A stretch of DNA of 64,000 bases from JAAUTT01 sp963846585 (GCA_963846585.1 CAWJWO010000018.1:1-64000), one strand, 5' to 3'; positions 26,777 through 37,161 are shown, counted from the stretch's first letter. Program-made: numbers and translations. The notes: generated by a model from the sequence alone, not told the origin.

Positions 26777-28522
26777 ATGGAAAAAATAATAATGCTTTCC
26801 TGTTTATTATTTCTAGGTACCAGCAAATTGACCAAAGCACAAGGAACTGATAATGATAGTTTAATCATTCCTTCATCTGAAAATACAAAAACCAAAATAC
26901 TCATTATAACTGATGAGAATAAAAATATTGACCTTCCTTCAACTATAAATGCCATTAAACTATATAATCTCCTTGGGCATTTCAATACTTCAGTTACCAT
27001 TTTAGGCCCTGATCAATATAAAGCTCATGAAATTGATAACCATGAGGTAATATTCTATCTTGGGAATAATTCAAAATTGACACCTCCTAAAGTATTAATA
27101 AACGATGTGTTGCATACAAAAAAGACAGTTGTATGGATTAATAGTGGGTTTGGTGCATTTTGCAAATTTGGCTATATTGAAAGAAAATATGGATTTACTA
27201 TTTCAGGTTATGATACTTCAGTAAGCTATAAAAAGGTATTCCACGAAAAAAAAATATTCACAAGAGAAGCCGGAAATTTATTTATAGCACATATATCCAA
27301 TTCCAGGAAGGCCAAAATAATTGCCACTGCTTATTCGGATCTGTTACAAAAAGAAATGCCATACATAATTAAATCAGGGAATGTCTATTATATAGCCGAT
27401 ATGCCGTTAGTTAATGTCACTCAAACTGACCGTTATCTTTTATTTGCCGATTTATTGCATGATTTTCTTGGCGAAAACCATCCTGAAAGCCACCAGGCCA
27501 TTGTAAGAATTGAAGATGTTACCCCGCTTCGCGATCCTATGAATTTACGTAAAATTGCAGATATACTCTCGGAAAGACATATTCCTTTTCTTATAGGAGT
27601 AGTTCCATTTTTTGTTTATCCAGCCGAAAAACAATATGTTAGTTTATCGGACAGGCCTGAACTTGTAAATGCCTTAAAATATTGTGTTGAAAAAGGGGCA
27701 ACTATTGTAATGCATGGGGAAACTCATCAATATAAAGGAGAAACCGGAATTGATTTCGAATTTTGGGATGGTTGTACAAATAAACCGATTGCCAATGAGA
27801 ACCCGATACAAACTGAAGATAAAATTGAGAAAGGCATCGATGAATGTATAAAAAACGGCATTTATCCACTCATGTGGGAAACGCCACATTATAGAGCTTC
27901 AATTGAAGATTATAAAATATTCTCCCGATTTTTTGGTTCTGCCATAGAGCGACGTATGTTAAACGATAATTTTAAATATGGTCAATATTTCCCCTATATT
28001 ATAAACAAAGATATATACGGGCAAAAAATATACCCTGAAAATCTCGGATATTTACCAATACTTAGTAAGGATAGTTCTGAATTATTTATCACCAGACTGA
28101 TAAATACTGCAAAAATAATTTACAATGTAAGGGACGGCATTGCATCATTTTTCTTTCATCCCTTTGTAAATACCGATTATTTAAAAGAAATAGCCGATAA
28201 AATTTGTCAATTGGGTTTTACATTTATCGATTTACGGCTTCAACCCAATTTGGTAAAAACCAGGGATGTGGTTATTTTAAGTGGCTCACAAACATATACA
28301 ATTAACGTTAATCATTCGTTTTTATATGAAGTGTACTACAATAAAAATGGTGAAATTGAGAAAAGAGTTTTATCGAAAAAACCAATTACAGGAATGGTAT
28401 CCAGAAAAGTTGTACTTAAACCTGATGAATTCTATCTGGCAGAACCATTGAAGCAACCTGTTAGAAATTATATTTATAAAAGCGAAAAACAATTATCAAG
28501 GGATAAAAATATACATTCTTAA
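26777..28522 (+). CDS. Secreted DUF2334 polysaccharide-deacetylase-like protein
   Basis: From ATG at 26777 the protein has 581 residues with signal peptide MEKIIMLSCLLFLGTSKLTKAQG. The first 230 residues are a GATase-like alpha/beta part (ILIITDENKNIDLPSTINAIKLYNLLGHFN). Then comes the DUF2334 NodB-like domain: Asp in IVRIEDVTPLRDP, metal-binding His in TIVMHGETHQY, and ASFFFHPFVNTDYLKEI. Family members are thought to act on exopolysaccharide. It is convergent with the ABC exporter genes 25 bases away. No glycosyltransferases are nearby. Confidence 0.8.
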   Translation: MEKIIMLSCLLFLGTSKLTKAQGTDNDSLIIPSSENTKTKILIITDENKNIDLPSTINAIKLYNLLGHFNTSVTILGPDQYKAHEIDNHEVIFYLGNNSKLTPPKVLINDVLHTKKTVVWINSGFGAFCKFGYIERKYGFTISGYDTSVSYKKVFHEKKIFTREAGNLFIAHISNSRKAKIIATAYSDLLQKEMPYIIKSGNVYYIADMPLVNVTQTDRYLLFADLLHDFLGENHPESHQAIVRIEDVTPLRDPMNLRKIADILSERHIPFLIGVVPFFVYPAEKQYVSLSDRPELVNALKYCVEKGATIVMHGETHQYKGETGIDFEFWDGCTNKPIANENPIQTEDKIEKGIDECIKNGIYPLMWETPHYRASIEDYKIFSRFFGSAIERRMLNDNFKYGQYFPYIINKDIYGQKIYPENLGYLPILSKDSSELFITRLINTAKIIYNVRDGIASFFFHPFVNTDYLKEIADKICQLGFTFIDLRLQPNLVKTRDVVILSGSQTYTINVNHSFLYEVYYNKNGEIEKRVLSKKPITGMVSRKVVLKPDEFYLAEPLKQPVRNYIYKSEKQLSRDKNIHS

Positions 28523-28546
28523 AAATAATTATGTATTCTTATAAAA

Positions 28547-29230
28547 CTATTTTTTTATATCTGACACAACTACTCCGTCCCGAATCGTAACTACACGTTT
28601 TGCCTTATTCACAACACGTTGATCATGAGTAGAGAATATAAATGTTATGTTTTCTTCAAGATTCAATTTTTCCATGATTTCCAAAAGATTATCTGTCGAT
28701 TGTGAATCAAGGTTAGCCGTAGGTTCATCGGCAAGTATGAATTTTGGTTTCGAGGCCAATGCCCTGGCAACTGCTACACGCTGCTGCTGTCCACCCGATA
28801 ACTTATTAGGTCTGCTATCCATCCGATCACCCAGACCGACTGCTTCGAGTAGCTCTTTTGTCCTATTTTCCCTTTCAGTCTTTGATTTACCTTGCAAGTG
28901 CATAATAAACTCTACGTTTTCTTTTGCTGTGAATACTGGAATAAGGTTGTATGCCTGGAAAACAAAGCCTATGTTTTTCATCCTGAAATCGGTTTTCTGC
29001 CGACCGGAGAGTTCATTTATTTTCACGCCATCAATAAATACGTCGCCATCTGATGGGTCGTCCAGTCCACCTACAATATTTAGCAAAGTAGTTTTTCCTG
29101 AACCTGAAGGTCCAACTACAGCTGTAAACTCGCCGGTTTCAAAGCTGAGATTTATACCATTCACAGCAAGTACAGGTAACGATTTTTCATCGTATGCCTT
29201 ATGCAAATCTTTAATTTCTATGATACTCAT
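28547..29230 (-). CDS. ABC exporter ATP-binding protein, MacB/LolD type
   Basis: A 227-residue ATPase with Walker A GPSGSGKTTLL, signature LSGGQQQRVAVARALA, Walker B KFILADEPTANLD and the switch His in IFSTHDQRV. The AYNLIPVFTAKENVEF segment places it in the MacB/LolD/FtsE group. It follows two FtsX-type permease genes on the same strand (28-base gap), so the three make one exporter. One of the permease genes is frameshifted in this sequence. The cargo (lipoproteins, peptides or lipids) is unknown. Confidence 0.92.
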   Translation of the reverse strand: MSIIEIKDLHKAYDEKSLPVLAVNGINLSFETGEFTAVVGPSGSGKTTLLNIVGGLDDPSDGDVFIDGVKINELSGRQKTDFRMKNIGFVFQAYNLIPVFTAKENVEFIMHLQGKSKTERENRTKELLEAVGLGDRMDSRPNKLSGGQQQRVAVARALASKPKFILADEPTANLDSQSTDNLLEIMEKLNLEENITFIFSTHDQRVVNKAKRVVTIRDGVVVSDIKK

Positions 29231-29258
29231 ATCTTGTAATTTTAATATTCTTTTTTTA

Positions 29259-30473
29259 TTAAGAGCGCATTGCTTCCGATGGGTTCATCTTTAATGCTTT
29301 ATAGGCCGGGAATAGCGAGGAAATTATTCCTGCTATAATAACCATAACAGTGGTAACCAGCATAGTATTTGTGTCGATAACAGGATAAACCAGTGACGAG
29401 AATCCTATTTCTGAAAAGGCTTCTTTCCAGAAATAAAGGTTTATACCGGTTATCTCAAAATATTTTGATGCAACATAACCTGCAACAATACCTATAATAC
29501 CACCCGTAATGGAAAGGAAAACGGTTTCGAGCATAATCATTGTAAATATTCTTACCCTGTTCATTCCTATGGCCATGAGCATGCCTAATTCTCTTATACG
29601 TTCCATAATAACCATTAACATGGTGTTTACAATTCCGAAACACAAAGCAATCAGGATGATTACTATGAAAATATACATATATTGGTTCATTGCGCTGACC
29701 AGGTAACCAGCTTCAGGACTGAGTTTTTGCCAGTCTTTTACTTCAAGGTTTGGAAAATTTCCTGCTATAATTTTTGCTACTTTATCAGAATTGTTGTTTT
29801 CGTTTAATAAAATGGCAATCTCGTGTGCATCGGTTTTGTTAAGTCCGGTAAGCCTGCAAATATCAATGTTTCGAACAAAAACATTGGCTTCATCGAACAT
29901 CACGTTATCAGTCCTGTAAATGCCGGAAATCCTAAAGGCTCCACCGGTTATATTTTTATTCACGTCCTGAACAGTTATAATGAGTTTGTTTTTTAACCCG
30001 ACTTTTAATTTTTCGGCCAGGCGTTCGCTTATTACGATTGTGTTCTTGCCTGTTTCGTCCAGGTAATTCCCCTCAAAAATTCTGGAACTGAGTTTGGTTA
30101 CCTTTCGTTCATTCTTCGGGTCAATTCCCGTAATTTTAACTCCAATGCCTGTTTCTGCCGATGCCACCATGGAGTTTATTATTACCCTTTTGCTTGCCGC
30201 AACCACATGTGGCGTTTTTTGTACTATCGCTACAATGCTATCGGCGTTTGCAATCAGTAGGGAGAATTGGCCGTTATCCAAAAATCCAGGCTGATGAATC
30301 TGGATATGTGACATCTCATTGCTTATAATGGATTGGATACGGCCATTGACCGCTCCGTTTGAGAATGCTATGAGGAAGATGCCTGCAAAAATTCCAAGTG
30401 TTACCGCAGAAATAATAATGGAGCTTCTAAGTTTGTTCCTCCACAAATTTCGCCATGCAAATGATGAAATCAT
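29259..30473 (-). CDS. FtsX-type ABC permease
   Basis: A 404-residue LolC/E-like permease. It has the characteristic N-terminus FAWRNLWRNKLRSSIIISAVTLGIFAGIFL (TM1) and a large periplasmic domain (about 40-270: GVKITGIDPKNERKVTKLSS, NTIVISERLAEKLKVGLKNKL). Three C-terminal membrane segments follow, including RIRELGMLMAIGMNR, ending with LFPAYKALKMNPSEAMRS. It is 18 bases downstream of the second, frameshifted permease, to which it is clearly homologous. Together they would form the heterodimeric permease. Confidence 0.9.
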   Translation of the reverse strand: MISSFAWRNLWRNKLRSSIIISAVTLGIFAGIFLIAFSNGAVNGRIQSIISNEMSHIQIHQPGFLDNGQFSLLIANADSIVAIVQKTPHVVAASKRVIINSMVASAETGIGVKITGIDPKNERKVTKLSSRIFEGNYLDETGKNTIVISERLAEKLKVGLKNKLIITVQDVNKNITGGAFRISGIYRTDNVMFDEANVFVRNIDICRLTGLNKTDAHEIAILLNENNNSDKVAKIIAGNFPNLEVKDWQKLSPEAGYLVSAMNQYMYIFIVIILIALCFGIVNTMLMVIMERIRELGMLMAIGMNRVRIFTMIMLETVFLSITGGIIGIVAGYVASKYFEITGINLYFWKEAFSEIGFSSLVYPVIDTNTMLVTTVMVIIAGIISSLFPAYKALKMNPSEAMRS

Positions 30474-30491
30474 ATACTTATAATTATATAA

Positions 30492-31710
30492 TTAACTTCG
30501 TAATGCTTTGTTTATTTTAAGCCTGCTTATATTAAATATTGGGTACAAGCCAATGATAAGTGTGAAGATGAGAATGGTGACGGCCTGGTTGTAAAAAACC
30601 GATGGCATCATGGAAAAGGACATCACAGGTTCAAATCCCATTTGCAACATTGTTTCCGCGGCTTGTCCGGTAAATGGAATAGGATGCCAGGTAAAATACA
30701 ATGTAACAGGTATACTTGCAGCAAAACCTAATAATTACTCCAACCAAACCCAACAGAACGGTTTCCATTACAATCACATAACTAAGTTTATATTTCTGCA
30801 TTCCAACAGCTATAAGTACACCGAATTCCTTTCTCCGTTCTGCAGTCATCATCATTACAGTACCAAATATTCCAAAGGCAATAATCATGTAAAGCACGCC
30901 TTTTATGATTATGCCCGAAGCACGGTCGCTTTCTATCTGTATCAGGAGTATACGGTTTATCTCTTTCCAGTCCATAACTTCAAAATTAATGCCCAATTTC
31001 AAAGAAAGCGCCTTTTTAACGTTGGGAACGTCATTGGTTTTTCTAACCATGATAACTATAGAAGTTAGCATGTCCTGAGCAGAGAACAGTTCCTGGCAAT
31101 TGGCTACATCCATATAAACCACCGTACGGTCAAGTTCCGGCGATGGTTGTTTAATGATGCCTCTCACAGGATATTTACCGGCAGCGCTTGCCCCATGATA
31201 ACCCTGGCTTAGTAAAACAAGTGTGTCGTTAACATTGATTTTCATATATTTGGCAAGGGAGCTACCCAAAATCACACCAAAATCTCCATTTTTCAGGTAA
31301 TTACCCTTTATAATTTTCCCTGACAGGTGAGTAATACTATCTTCCCTTTGAGGTGATATCCCTATTACCATTACTCCCTTGGTAATTTCTTCCGAGGTGG
31401 CCAATGCATAGTTTTCCAACCGTTCCGTGTAGATTGTAATTCCATTCGTTCTTTCTATTTTAGGTTTAATAGAAGAATACTCCAGCAAATTATTGATCGA
31501 TTTTTCGTTCCAGTATCCTTTCTTATGTACCTGGATATATCCGGAGTAGGAATTTACTATAGTTTTGATATACTGCACATAGGAGCCTTCCTGCATGGAA
31601 CTCATAAAAGCCGATAATACAACCCCAAAAAATATGGATGCTGTGGTAATCAATGTTCGGCGTTTGTTTCGCCATATATTTCGCCATGCCAGTTTTAAGT
31701 AATCTTTCAT
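30492..31710 (-). pseudogene. FtsX-type ABC permease with one-base frameshift
   Basis: The N-terminal 346 or so residues (LAWRNIWRNKRRTLITTASIFFGVVLSAFMSS...FGVLIAVGMQKYKLSYVIVMETVLLGLVGVII) read in one frame. After about base 30729 the homology continues in another frame (GFAASIPVTLYFTWHPIPF...LYPIFNISRLKINKALRS). Removing one A from ATTATTAGG restores VIIGFAASIP. The full span is 406 codons plus one base. It is the first gene of the exporter operon. Either a recent inactivating insertion or a sequencing error. Confidence 0.85.
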
Positions 31711-31761
31711 AAAATTTATGAATTAATTATATAACAGACTTCATATCCGATAAATTTTAAT

Positions 31762-31914
31762 TCAAAATAATTGTGCAGATAAGATTATCAGCCAACTGCC
31801 AAGTATTTTATCAGCCAGGGTCCTGTTTCTTTTCGAAAAAATAAGCACACTGAAAAATAGTGCATTAACAGCACCCATTAAGTAAATAAGCCTATAAATA
31901 CTTAATATTTTCAT
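31762..31914 (-). pseudogene. N-terminal remnant of a membrane-anchored AraC-type regulator
   Basis: A 50-residue frame starting MKILSIYRLIYLMGAVNALF and containing VLIFSKRNRTLADKILGSWL matches the first transmembrane part of Bacteroidota regulators that carry seven N-terminal membrane helices and a C-terminal AraC HTH domain. It stops after 50 residues and no HTH part is present in the 300-base gap between the ABC permease and the small membrane protein gene. It is probably a deletion remnant. Confidence 0.5.
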
Positions 31915-32012
31915 AGCTATCATTATAAATCAGGTAAATATAAAAAGTTAAGTTCACTGTCTGGGTATTTTTGAATTAATCCTCTGAATGTAAATCAATT
32001 TAAAACTGAAAT

Positions 32013-32312
32013 TTATTTAATAAAGTTAAATGTGATTAATAAAATAATCATTAATATTCCACCAAGAGAAGTTACAAATAAATAATCTGCAATGTTTTCA
32101 TATTTCTTTTCCTTAATTTCAATTTTTATACGGATAGAAATAAAAGAAAAAAAACATGACATTGCAAGTAAAATTGCAACAATTGATGTAATCTTATCAA
32201 TTATAGTTGTTTCAGCTTTAATTCTAAAATGAAGTGATGTGATTACAAATAGACAAAAACCCAGGAGATTTGCCGATGTATTTAAAATGTGTTGCGAAGT
32301 GTTGTTTGCCAT
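32013..32312 (-). CDS. Small three-helix membrane protein, conserved hypothetical
   Basis: 99 residues, starting MANNTSQHILNTSANLLGFCL. Three hydrophobic segments are visible (about 12-28, 41-62, 76-97), separated by short charged loops (FRIKAETTIIDK and RIKIEIKEKKYEN). This type of small protein is familiar in Bacteroidota but has no assigned function. It is 61 bases from the ClC gene start-side neighbour and reads in the same direction, possibly co-transcribed. Confidence 0.6.
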   Translation of the reverse strand: MANNTSQHILNTSANLLGFCLFVITSLHFRIKAETTIIDKITSIVAILLAMSCFFSFISIRIKIEIKEKKYENIADYLFVTSLGGILMIILLITFNFIK

Positions 32313-32373
32313 ATTAAATTAATTATAAATTATAATAGATACATAATTCTTAGTTTTATCGCCATAAAAATAA

Positions 32374-33765
32374 CTATTCGTTATTCTGTGAAACTTCAGC
32401 CTGTTTTGTTTCAATATTTTCATCTGTTAAAACTTCGGCCAGGTATTGATGTTTCATATGGTCATAGATTGAATGCCGGTCAATAATTACTGATACAAAA
32501 CTTGCCACAATTCCCGCTATCATCAGATGCAGTATCAGGTTATTCCGGTCAGTCATTTCCAGAACCAGAATGGATGAAGTAAACGGAGCACGGGTAATCC
32601 CTGTAAGAAAAGCCACCATCCCTGCAAGTATCATTAAATTTGTATCTGATGAAGGTAAATCAAGAAAGTGGGAAACTAAAGACCCTACGCTTGCCCCGGC
32701 ACTTAAGCCAGGACCAAATACCCCACCCGAAGAACCTGTAGTAAAAGATAAAATCTGACCTGTAATCCTGATTATAGGCATATACCAATGTGTGTATTTT
32801 ACTGAAGTAAAAAGATAAGTTGTCATTAACGATTTACCCGAACCTAATATACCTTCGTTAATAAAATAAGCAATTGCTACTATGGTTAATGAACAAAACA
32901 ATAAGTAAAAAAGATGTTGGGAATTCGATTTGAATTTAGTTTTCCACTTTAAAATGAACCACATTATTTTAGACATTATACTACCCATAAGTCCTGCTAT
33001 TATTGCAACTAATACAACCCAAATTAATATATAATTTGTTAAATTGGTTACTGCCGGAAAACCAAGATAAAGATAAGACCCTAACAAACTCTGAACGGTT
33101 AACCCTGCTATTATAACGCCTGTAAAAATAGCTGCTTTGAAATTACTTAAATGCATTTTGGTAAGTTCTTCAACGGCAAAAACAATCCCGCCAAGCGGAG
33201 TATTAAAGGCTGCTGCCAGCCCGGCCGCAGCACCCGTCATAATCATATTTTTTTTAGAGATTTTTGGCCACCAGTGAGGTAATATTTCATTTATTTTCCG
33301 AAAGACTGAACCGGCAATCTGGATCGTAGGCCCTTCCCTTCCTATCGCCCCTCCACCTATTATTAAAATAAAACTGGAAATAATTTTAATTATTATAATT
33401 CTAATACTAAGTAACTTACTTATTTTATCATTGTTTCTGGGTGTTGCCAGTTCAATAGCTGCCATTACCTGGGGTATCCCCGAACCTTTTGAATACGGAG
33501 AAAATTTCTTAACCAACCACCAGGATCCGATAAAACAAACAGGAGATATAATAAACATCAACCAGGCATGAAAATGGAATATGATCATTGTCAATTTTTC
33601 GGCCATAGCAAATCCTTTGCTGTAAAAAACAGCTACAAGCCCTGTAATAAAAGATGCAACCCAAAAAGGAATGGTCTGAAGAAGGTTTTGCCTTAATTTA
33701 TCATTGCTTACCTTGTCAATTAATTGTTTGCCAATATTCCTTGGCCGTGGAAAAATAAAACTCAT
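32374..33765 (-). CDS. ClC-family chloride channel/antiporter
   Basis: A 463-residue ClC protein of the short form, without CBS or TrkA domains. The three selectivity signatures are GSGIPQVMAAIE, GREGPTIQIAGSVF (gating Glu) and GSSGGVFGPGLSAGASVG. VFAVEELTK and about a dozen hydrophobic helices complete the fold. The gating Glu points to a chloride/proton exchanger or channel; the usual GSGIPE/H position is Gln. It exchanges chloride across the inner membrane. Single gene or with the small membrane protein. Confidence 0.92.
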   Translation of the reverse strand: MSFIFPRPRNIGKQLIDKVSNDKLRQNLLQTIPFWVASFITGLVAVFYSKGFAMAEKLTMIIFHFHAWLMFIISPVCFIGSWWLVKKFSPYSKGSGIPQVMAAIELATPRNNDKISKLLSIRIIIIKIISSFILIIGGGAIGREGPTIQIAGSVFRKINEILPHWWPKISKKNMIMTGAAAGLAAAFNTPLGGIVFAVEELTKMHLSNFKAAIFTGVIIAGLTVQSLLGSYLYLGFPAVTNLTNYILIWVVLVAIIAGLMGSIMSKIMWFILKWKTKFKSNSQHLFYLLFCSLTIVAIAYFINEGILGSGKSLMTTYLFTSVKYTHWYMPIIRITGQILSFTTGSSGGVFGPGLSAGASVGSLVSHFLDLPSSDTNLMILAGMVAFLTGITRAPFTSSILVLEMTDRNNLILHLMIAGIVASFVSVIIDRHSIYDHMKHQYLAEVLTDENIETKQAEVSQNNE

Positions 33766-34267
33766 ATTTGTTTAATTTAATTTTTAAAAAAAATAACGGT
33801 CAATTAAATTTATTGCAATATATCAAATATCACTCCATCAAATATTTCTTGATATAATATATTCTTCATTTTTAATCACTTTTTAATTCCTTTTTAATTG
33901 CATTTTCATGATCTTCATTATAATGCTTTATAGTTTTACCATTGAAAACTAATCCTGACATATTATGAACCAGTTAAATTTTAATAAGTATTTGGCAACT
34001 AAACAAATGGAGTAATAAGTATACGTCGTAATACACAATTAATTAAATAAAAAATGAGCGATTTGTGTTTTGACTTTACGAAAGTTCTTAATCAATATTA
34101 AGTTGATTACCAACTCGATAAGTTGATAAATTATACTTAAAATAAATTACAAATGTTACCAAAAGCAATAATTAAAATGGAGGTAGTAATCGTGGCAAGG
34201 GCAGATTTTCCTATTTTGGTTAAATTGATTTTTAATTTATAAATTGGAAATTTAAATAACGAAGAAA
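33766..34267. other. Divergent intergenic region, no clear gene
   Basis: About 500 AT-rich bases separate the ClC gene (minus) and the secreted protein gene (plus), so promoters for both must lie here. Two 29-codon frames exist (33872-33961 minus and 34153-34242 plus), but neither has supporting features. No hairpin terminator or riboswitch-like fold was recognised. Confidence 0.4.
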
Positions 34268-36388
34268 ATGAAGAAATTTTATTTTATACACTGTTTAATA
34301 TTTAGCTTTTATGGATTGTCAGCCCAAAATAATTCAAATTTCAATTTATTCAAAGATATAATTATCCAGACCGATTCCGGTAGTTACTCAAAATCATTAA
34401 ATAATATTGCAATAAATAAGGATAATTTTTTCTGGTTTAATTACCATAAAGAAGATGAAGTTTGTCATGTAATTTTGTACCCTGACCCATTGTTTCATTG
34501 TAAATCATTATCACTTACAGAAACATTTGATTTTGATATTATTGATTCGATTCGTTTAATAAATAATCAATATTATGATTTTAAAATTCGTTTTAACAAT
34601 CTTACAAAATCTGATTTTCTTAAGTTCAGGTTTAAATGTAATCAGGATACGAACATATATTATGATGTAAAACTCCTTCCATTATTCAAAAGTACAGCTC
34701 GTTTGGATGTCAAATCAAATGAACTTACCGTGGGGGATGAAAAAGTTATTGAGTTAATAACTAATAATATCGATAATATACGGTTGAACCCCGATTGGGA
34801 TAATACCCAGGAAATAAATTACAGAATTGTCGAAAACAACGGGCATCTGTTTGTTCACCTTATAGCTAATTCAACAGGTTTAAAAACACTTAATATTAAA
34901 ATAAATACAAATAAACCATTTCTCCTTGACAACAAGCCTGTGTATGAACTTCCGCTTTTGACATATTCGTTTAATGTAAAGGCGTCAGGATTAGTATTCC
35001 TACAGGTTGATAAAACGGATATTTTGTTTGATGATAAAGCTAATAAAGATGGAGTCACTATACAAATGGATAATAATCGCTTTTTACAGCTTAACAAAAC
35101 TTATCTTGTCGATGCTCAGGAAACGCCAGGATCTCCATTAATTGGAACACTCTTTTTAAAGGAGAAAATAGGCAATGATAAAGTTACAGGAAAACTTAAA
35201 ATATTCAATTTACATAAACAATCAGATGGTTATCTGTACATTAAAGATTTCGATGAACCTAAGTTTATCACCAATCTGAATATTATCCCCAAAACATCAA
35301 TAGATAAAATTAAAGTTATGCGAAACGGCAAAGACTGGTTGGATGAAAGCAGTGTTTATCCCGGAGAAACCGTTAATGTGCGGTTGGAAGGCCAAAGTTT
35401 TACCAAAGCTAAATTTACATTCGATCCTAAAATAGAAGTTGCTAATGATTCGGTAATTAAAAGTGATAATTTTATAGAATATAAGGTGAAAATTCCGATC
35501 AATATTAACAAGAAAAGCATACAAATATATAATAATAATCAAATTACCGGTATGAACTTAACGGTAAAAGAATATCAAATAGCCAGACCATTTGATTATA
35601 TTAATATACGTCTGGGAAATAGAATTAAAAACCTGACGGATTTCAGGGGACCTGAATTCTATGATAACCATTTAAAAGATGTTATTATTTCCTTTAAACC
35701 GGACAAAATTGAAACTGAAAATAAACTCTATGGAAAGCAATGTTTTGACATTGATGTAAAGGTTTTTGATAAAGCTGGCGAACTGAAAGATTTAACCACA
35801 ATTGAAGATTTGGCAGTGTGCCCTGCAGATAATTCGCCACGATATCCATATTATGATAAATCCGATTGTTCAAGTTCTGATATCAGTTTGAACAGCAAAT
35901 TAAACGGAGGTATATATGATTTGAAGGACTGGTCAAAAATCCGATTAACCTTTAAGGATCAAAAAGATAAATATACCAAGGACATTCAGACAAAAACTGT
36001 GGATATTGTCTTACAAAAGCTTTATAGCTTTGATATTGATGTTTCTTTTCCGGCAGGACTATTAATTAAAAAAGCAAATACACCTGGATTCGGTGATTTT
36101 AGCGGGGTGAGTATGGCAATTATGGAACAATGCAGTTTTTACTCAAAAGAAAAAATAGCCCAATTGGAACCTTACAAGGTTGGAGTAGGTTTTATTGCAT
36201 TAAATGCCTTTGATTTTAGCAGTACATCTGCCACCGACAGGGATATGGGGATAGTGATCCTGGGAACTATCAATCCTGTAAATACAACAAAAAAGCTTAC
36301 TTTCCCCATTTACTTTGGTGGAGGGTACTTGTTATCAGGGCATACCTGGTTCTGGCTTTTAGGACCAGGTATAAGTGTACAATTCTAA
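34268..36388 (+). CDS. Large secreted protein of unknown function
   Basis: Not recognised. 706 residues with signal peptide MKKFYFIHCLIFSFYGLSAQ. The body is Asn/Lys/Asp-rich and beta-rich, suggesting Ig-like repeats. The segment SSVYPGETVNVRLEGQSFTKAKFTFDPKIEV resembles a bacterial Ig/IPT-type strand pair. The last 130 residues (FPAGLLIKKANTPGFGDFSG...MEQCSFYSKEKIAQLEPYKVGVGFIALNAF...FGGGYLLSGHTWFWLLGPGISVQF) look like membrane-barrel strands ending in an aromatic residue. A surface anchor or outer-membrane partner is possible. Followed after 78 bases by a two-component system on the same strand. Confidence 0.65.
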   Translation: MKKFYFIHCLIFSFYGLSAQNNSNFNLFKDIIIQTDSGSYSKSLNNIAINKDNFFWFNYHKEDEVCHVILYPDPLFHCKSLSLTETFDFDIIDSIRLINNQYYDFKIRFNNLTKSDFLKFRFKCNQDTNIYYDVKLLPLFKSTARLDVKSNELTVGDEKVIELITNNIDNIRLNPDWDNTQEINYRIVENNGHLFVHLIANSTGLKTLNIKINTNKPFLLDNKPVYELPLLTYSFNVKASGLVFLQVDKTDILFDDKANKDGVTIQMDNNRFLQLNKTYLVDAQETPGSPLIGTLFLKEKIGNDKVTGKLKIFNLHKQSDGYLYIKDFDEPKFITNLNIIPKTSIDKIKVMRNGKDWLDESSVYPGETVNVRLEGQSFTKAKFTFDPKIEVANDSVIKSDNFIEYKVKIPININKKSIQIYNNNQITGMNLTVKEYQIARPFDYINIRLGNRIKNLTDFRGPEFYDNHLKDVIISFKPDKIETENKLYGKQCFDIDVKVFDKAGELKDLTTIEDLAVCPADNSPRYPYYDKSDCSSSDISLNSKLNGGIYDLKDWSKIRLTFKDQKDKYTKDIQTKTVDIVLQKLYSFDIDVSFPAGLLIKKANTPGFGDFSGVSMAIMEQCSFYSKEKIAQLEPYKVGVGFIALNAFDFSSTSATDRDMGIVILGTINPVNTTKKLTFPIYFGGGYLLSGHTWFWLLGPGISVQF

Positions 36389-36466
36389 TTGAATATTAAT
36401 GTAAACGACCCTTTAAAGGATCAATAATTATTATACCAAATTAACTTTACTATTTTTTAGTAACTG

Positions 36467-37159
36467 ATGGAATGTGACAGAATACTTATTGTTGAAGATG
36501 AACCGAAGGTTGCAGCCTTTATACAGAAAGGTCTTGAAGAAACAGGTTACAATTCGGAAATTGCTTATGATGGCCTTATCGGTAAAACCATGGCATTGTC
36601 TAATCCATACCAATTAATCATTCTTGATCTTAACTTACCTCAAATAAATGGATTTCAATTATGTAAAATTATCAGGGAAATAAATAACAAGGTTCCTATT
36701 CTAATGCTAACCTCATTAGGGGGTATTGATGCAAAGACCAAAGGTTTTGAAGCCGGGGCTGATGATTATTTATTAAAACCATTTGAGTTTCAGGAATTAA
36801 TCTTAAGGATCAACGTATTGCTTAAAAGAGCTTCGGACAGGCCTATGCTATCCCAGGTACTTAAAATTGCAGATTTGGAAATTTATAAAGATGGAATAAA
36901 AGTAATCAGAGGAGGTAAATCCATATCGCTTAGTGCTAAAGAATTTAAATTATTGGAATACATGGTAATAAATAAAGATAAACTACTTACCAGGCTTGAG
37001 CTTACCGACCATGTTTGGGGGTTGAAATTCAATACAGGTACAAATGTAGTTGATGTATATGTTAATTTTCTGCGAAAAAAAATTGATAACGATTTTGAAC
37101 CTAAACTGATCCATACTCGCATAGGCCTGGGTTATATTTTCTCTGAAACCATTGAATAG
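36467..37159 (+). CDS. OmpR/PhoB-type response regulator
   Basis: 230 residues. The receiver domain (1-120) has acidic VEDEP, phospho-acceptor Asp in LIILDLNLPQINGF, Thr in MLTSLGG and Lys in DDYLLKPFEF. The winged-helix domain (about 130-228) has ISLSAKEFKLLEYMVINKDKLLTRLELTDHVWG and VYVNFLRKKIDND. It precedes its sensor kinase gene by two bases, so they form one operon. The targets are unknown; the adjacent secreted protein gene or the OmpA gene are candidates by position. Confidence 0.93.
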   Translation: MECDRILIVEDEPKVAAFIQKGLEETGYNSEIAYDGLIGKTMALSNPYQLIILDLNLPQINGFQLCKIIREINNKVPILMLTSLGGIDAKTKGFEAGADDYLLKPFEFQELILRINVLLKRASDRPMLSQVLKIADLEIYKDGIKVIRGGKSISLSAKEFKLLEYMVINKDKLLTRLELTDHVWGLKFNTGTNVVDVYVNFLRKKIDNDFEPKLIHTRIGLGYIFSETIE

Positions 37160-37161
37160 CT

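Noticed and set aside
28647..29294. 215-codon plus-strand frame
   Set aside because: Antisense to the ABC ATPase with intact Walker motifs.
30629..30639. ggttcaaatcc as a tRNA T-arm
   Set aside because: It lies inside the permease coding frame and no acceptor or anticodon stems flank it.
33872..34242. Two 29-codon frames in the ClC upstream gap
   Set aside because: Chance-length frames in AT-rich DNA with no supporting feature.
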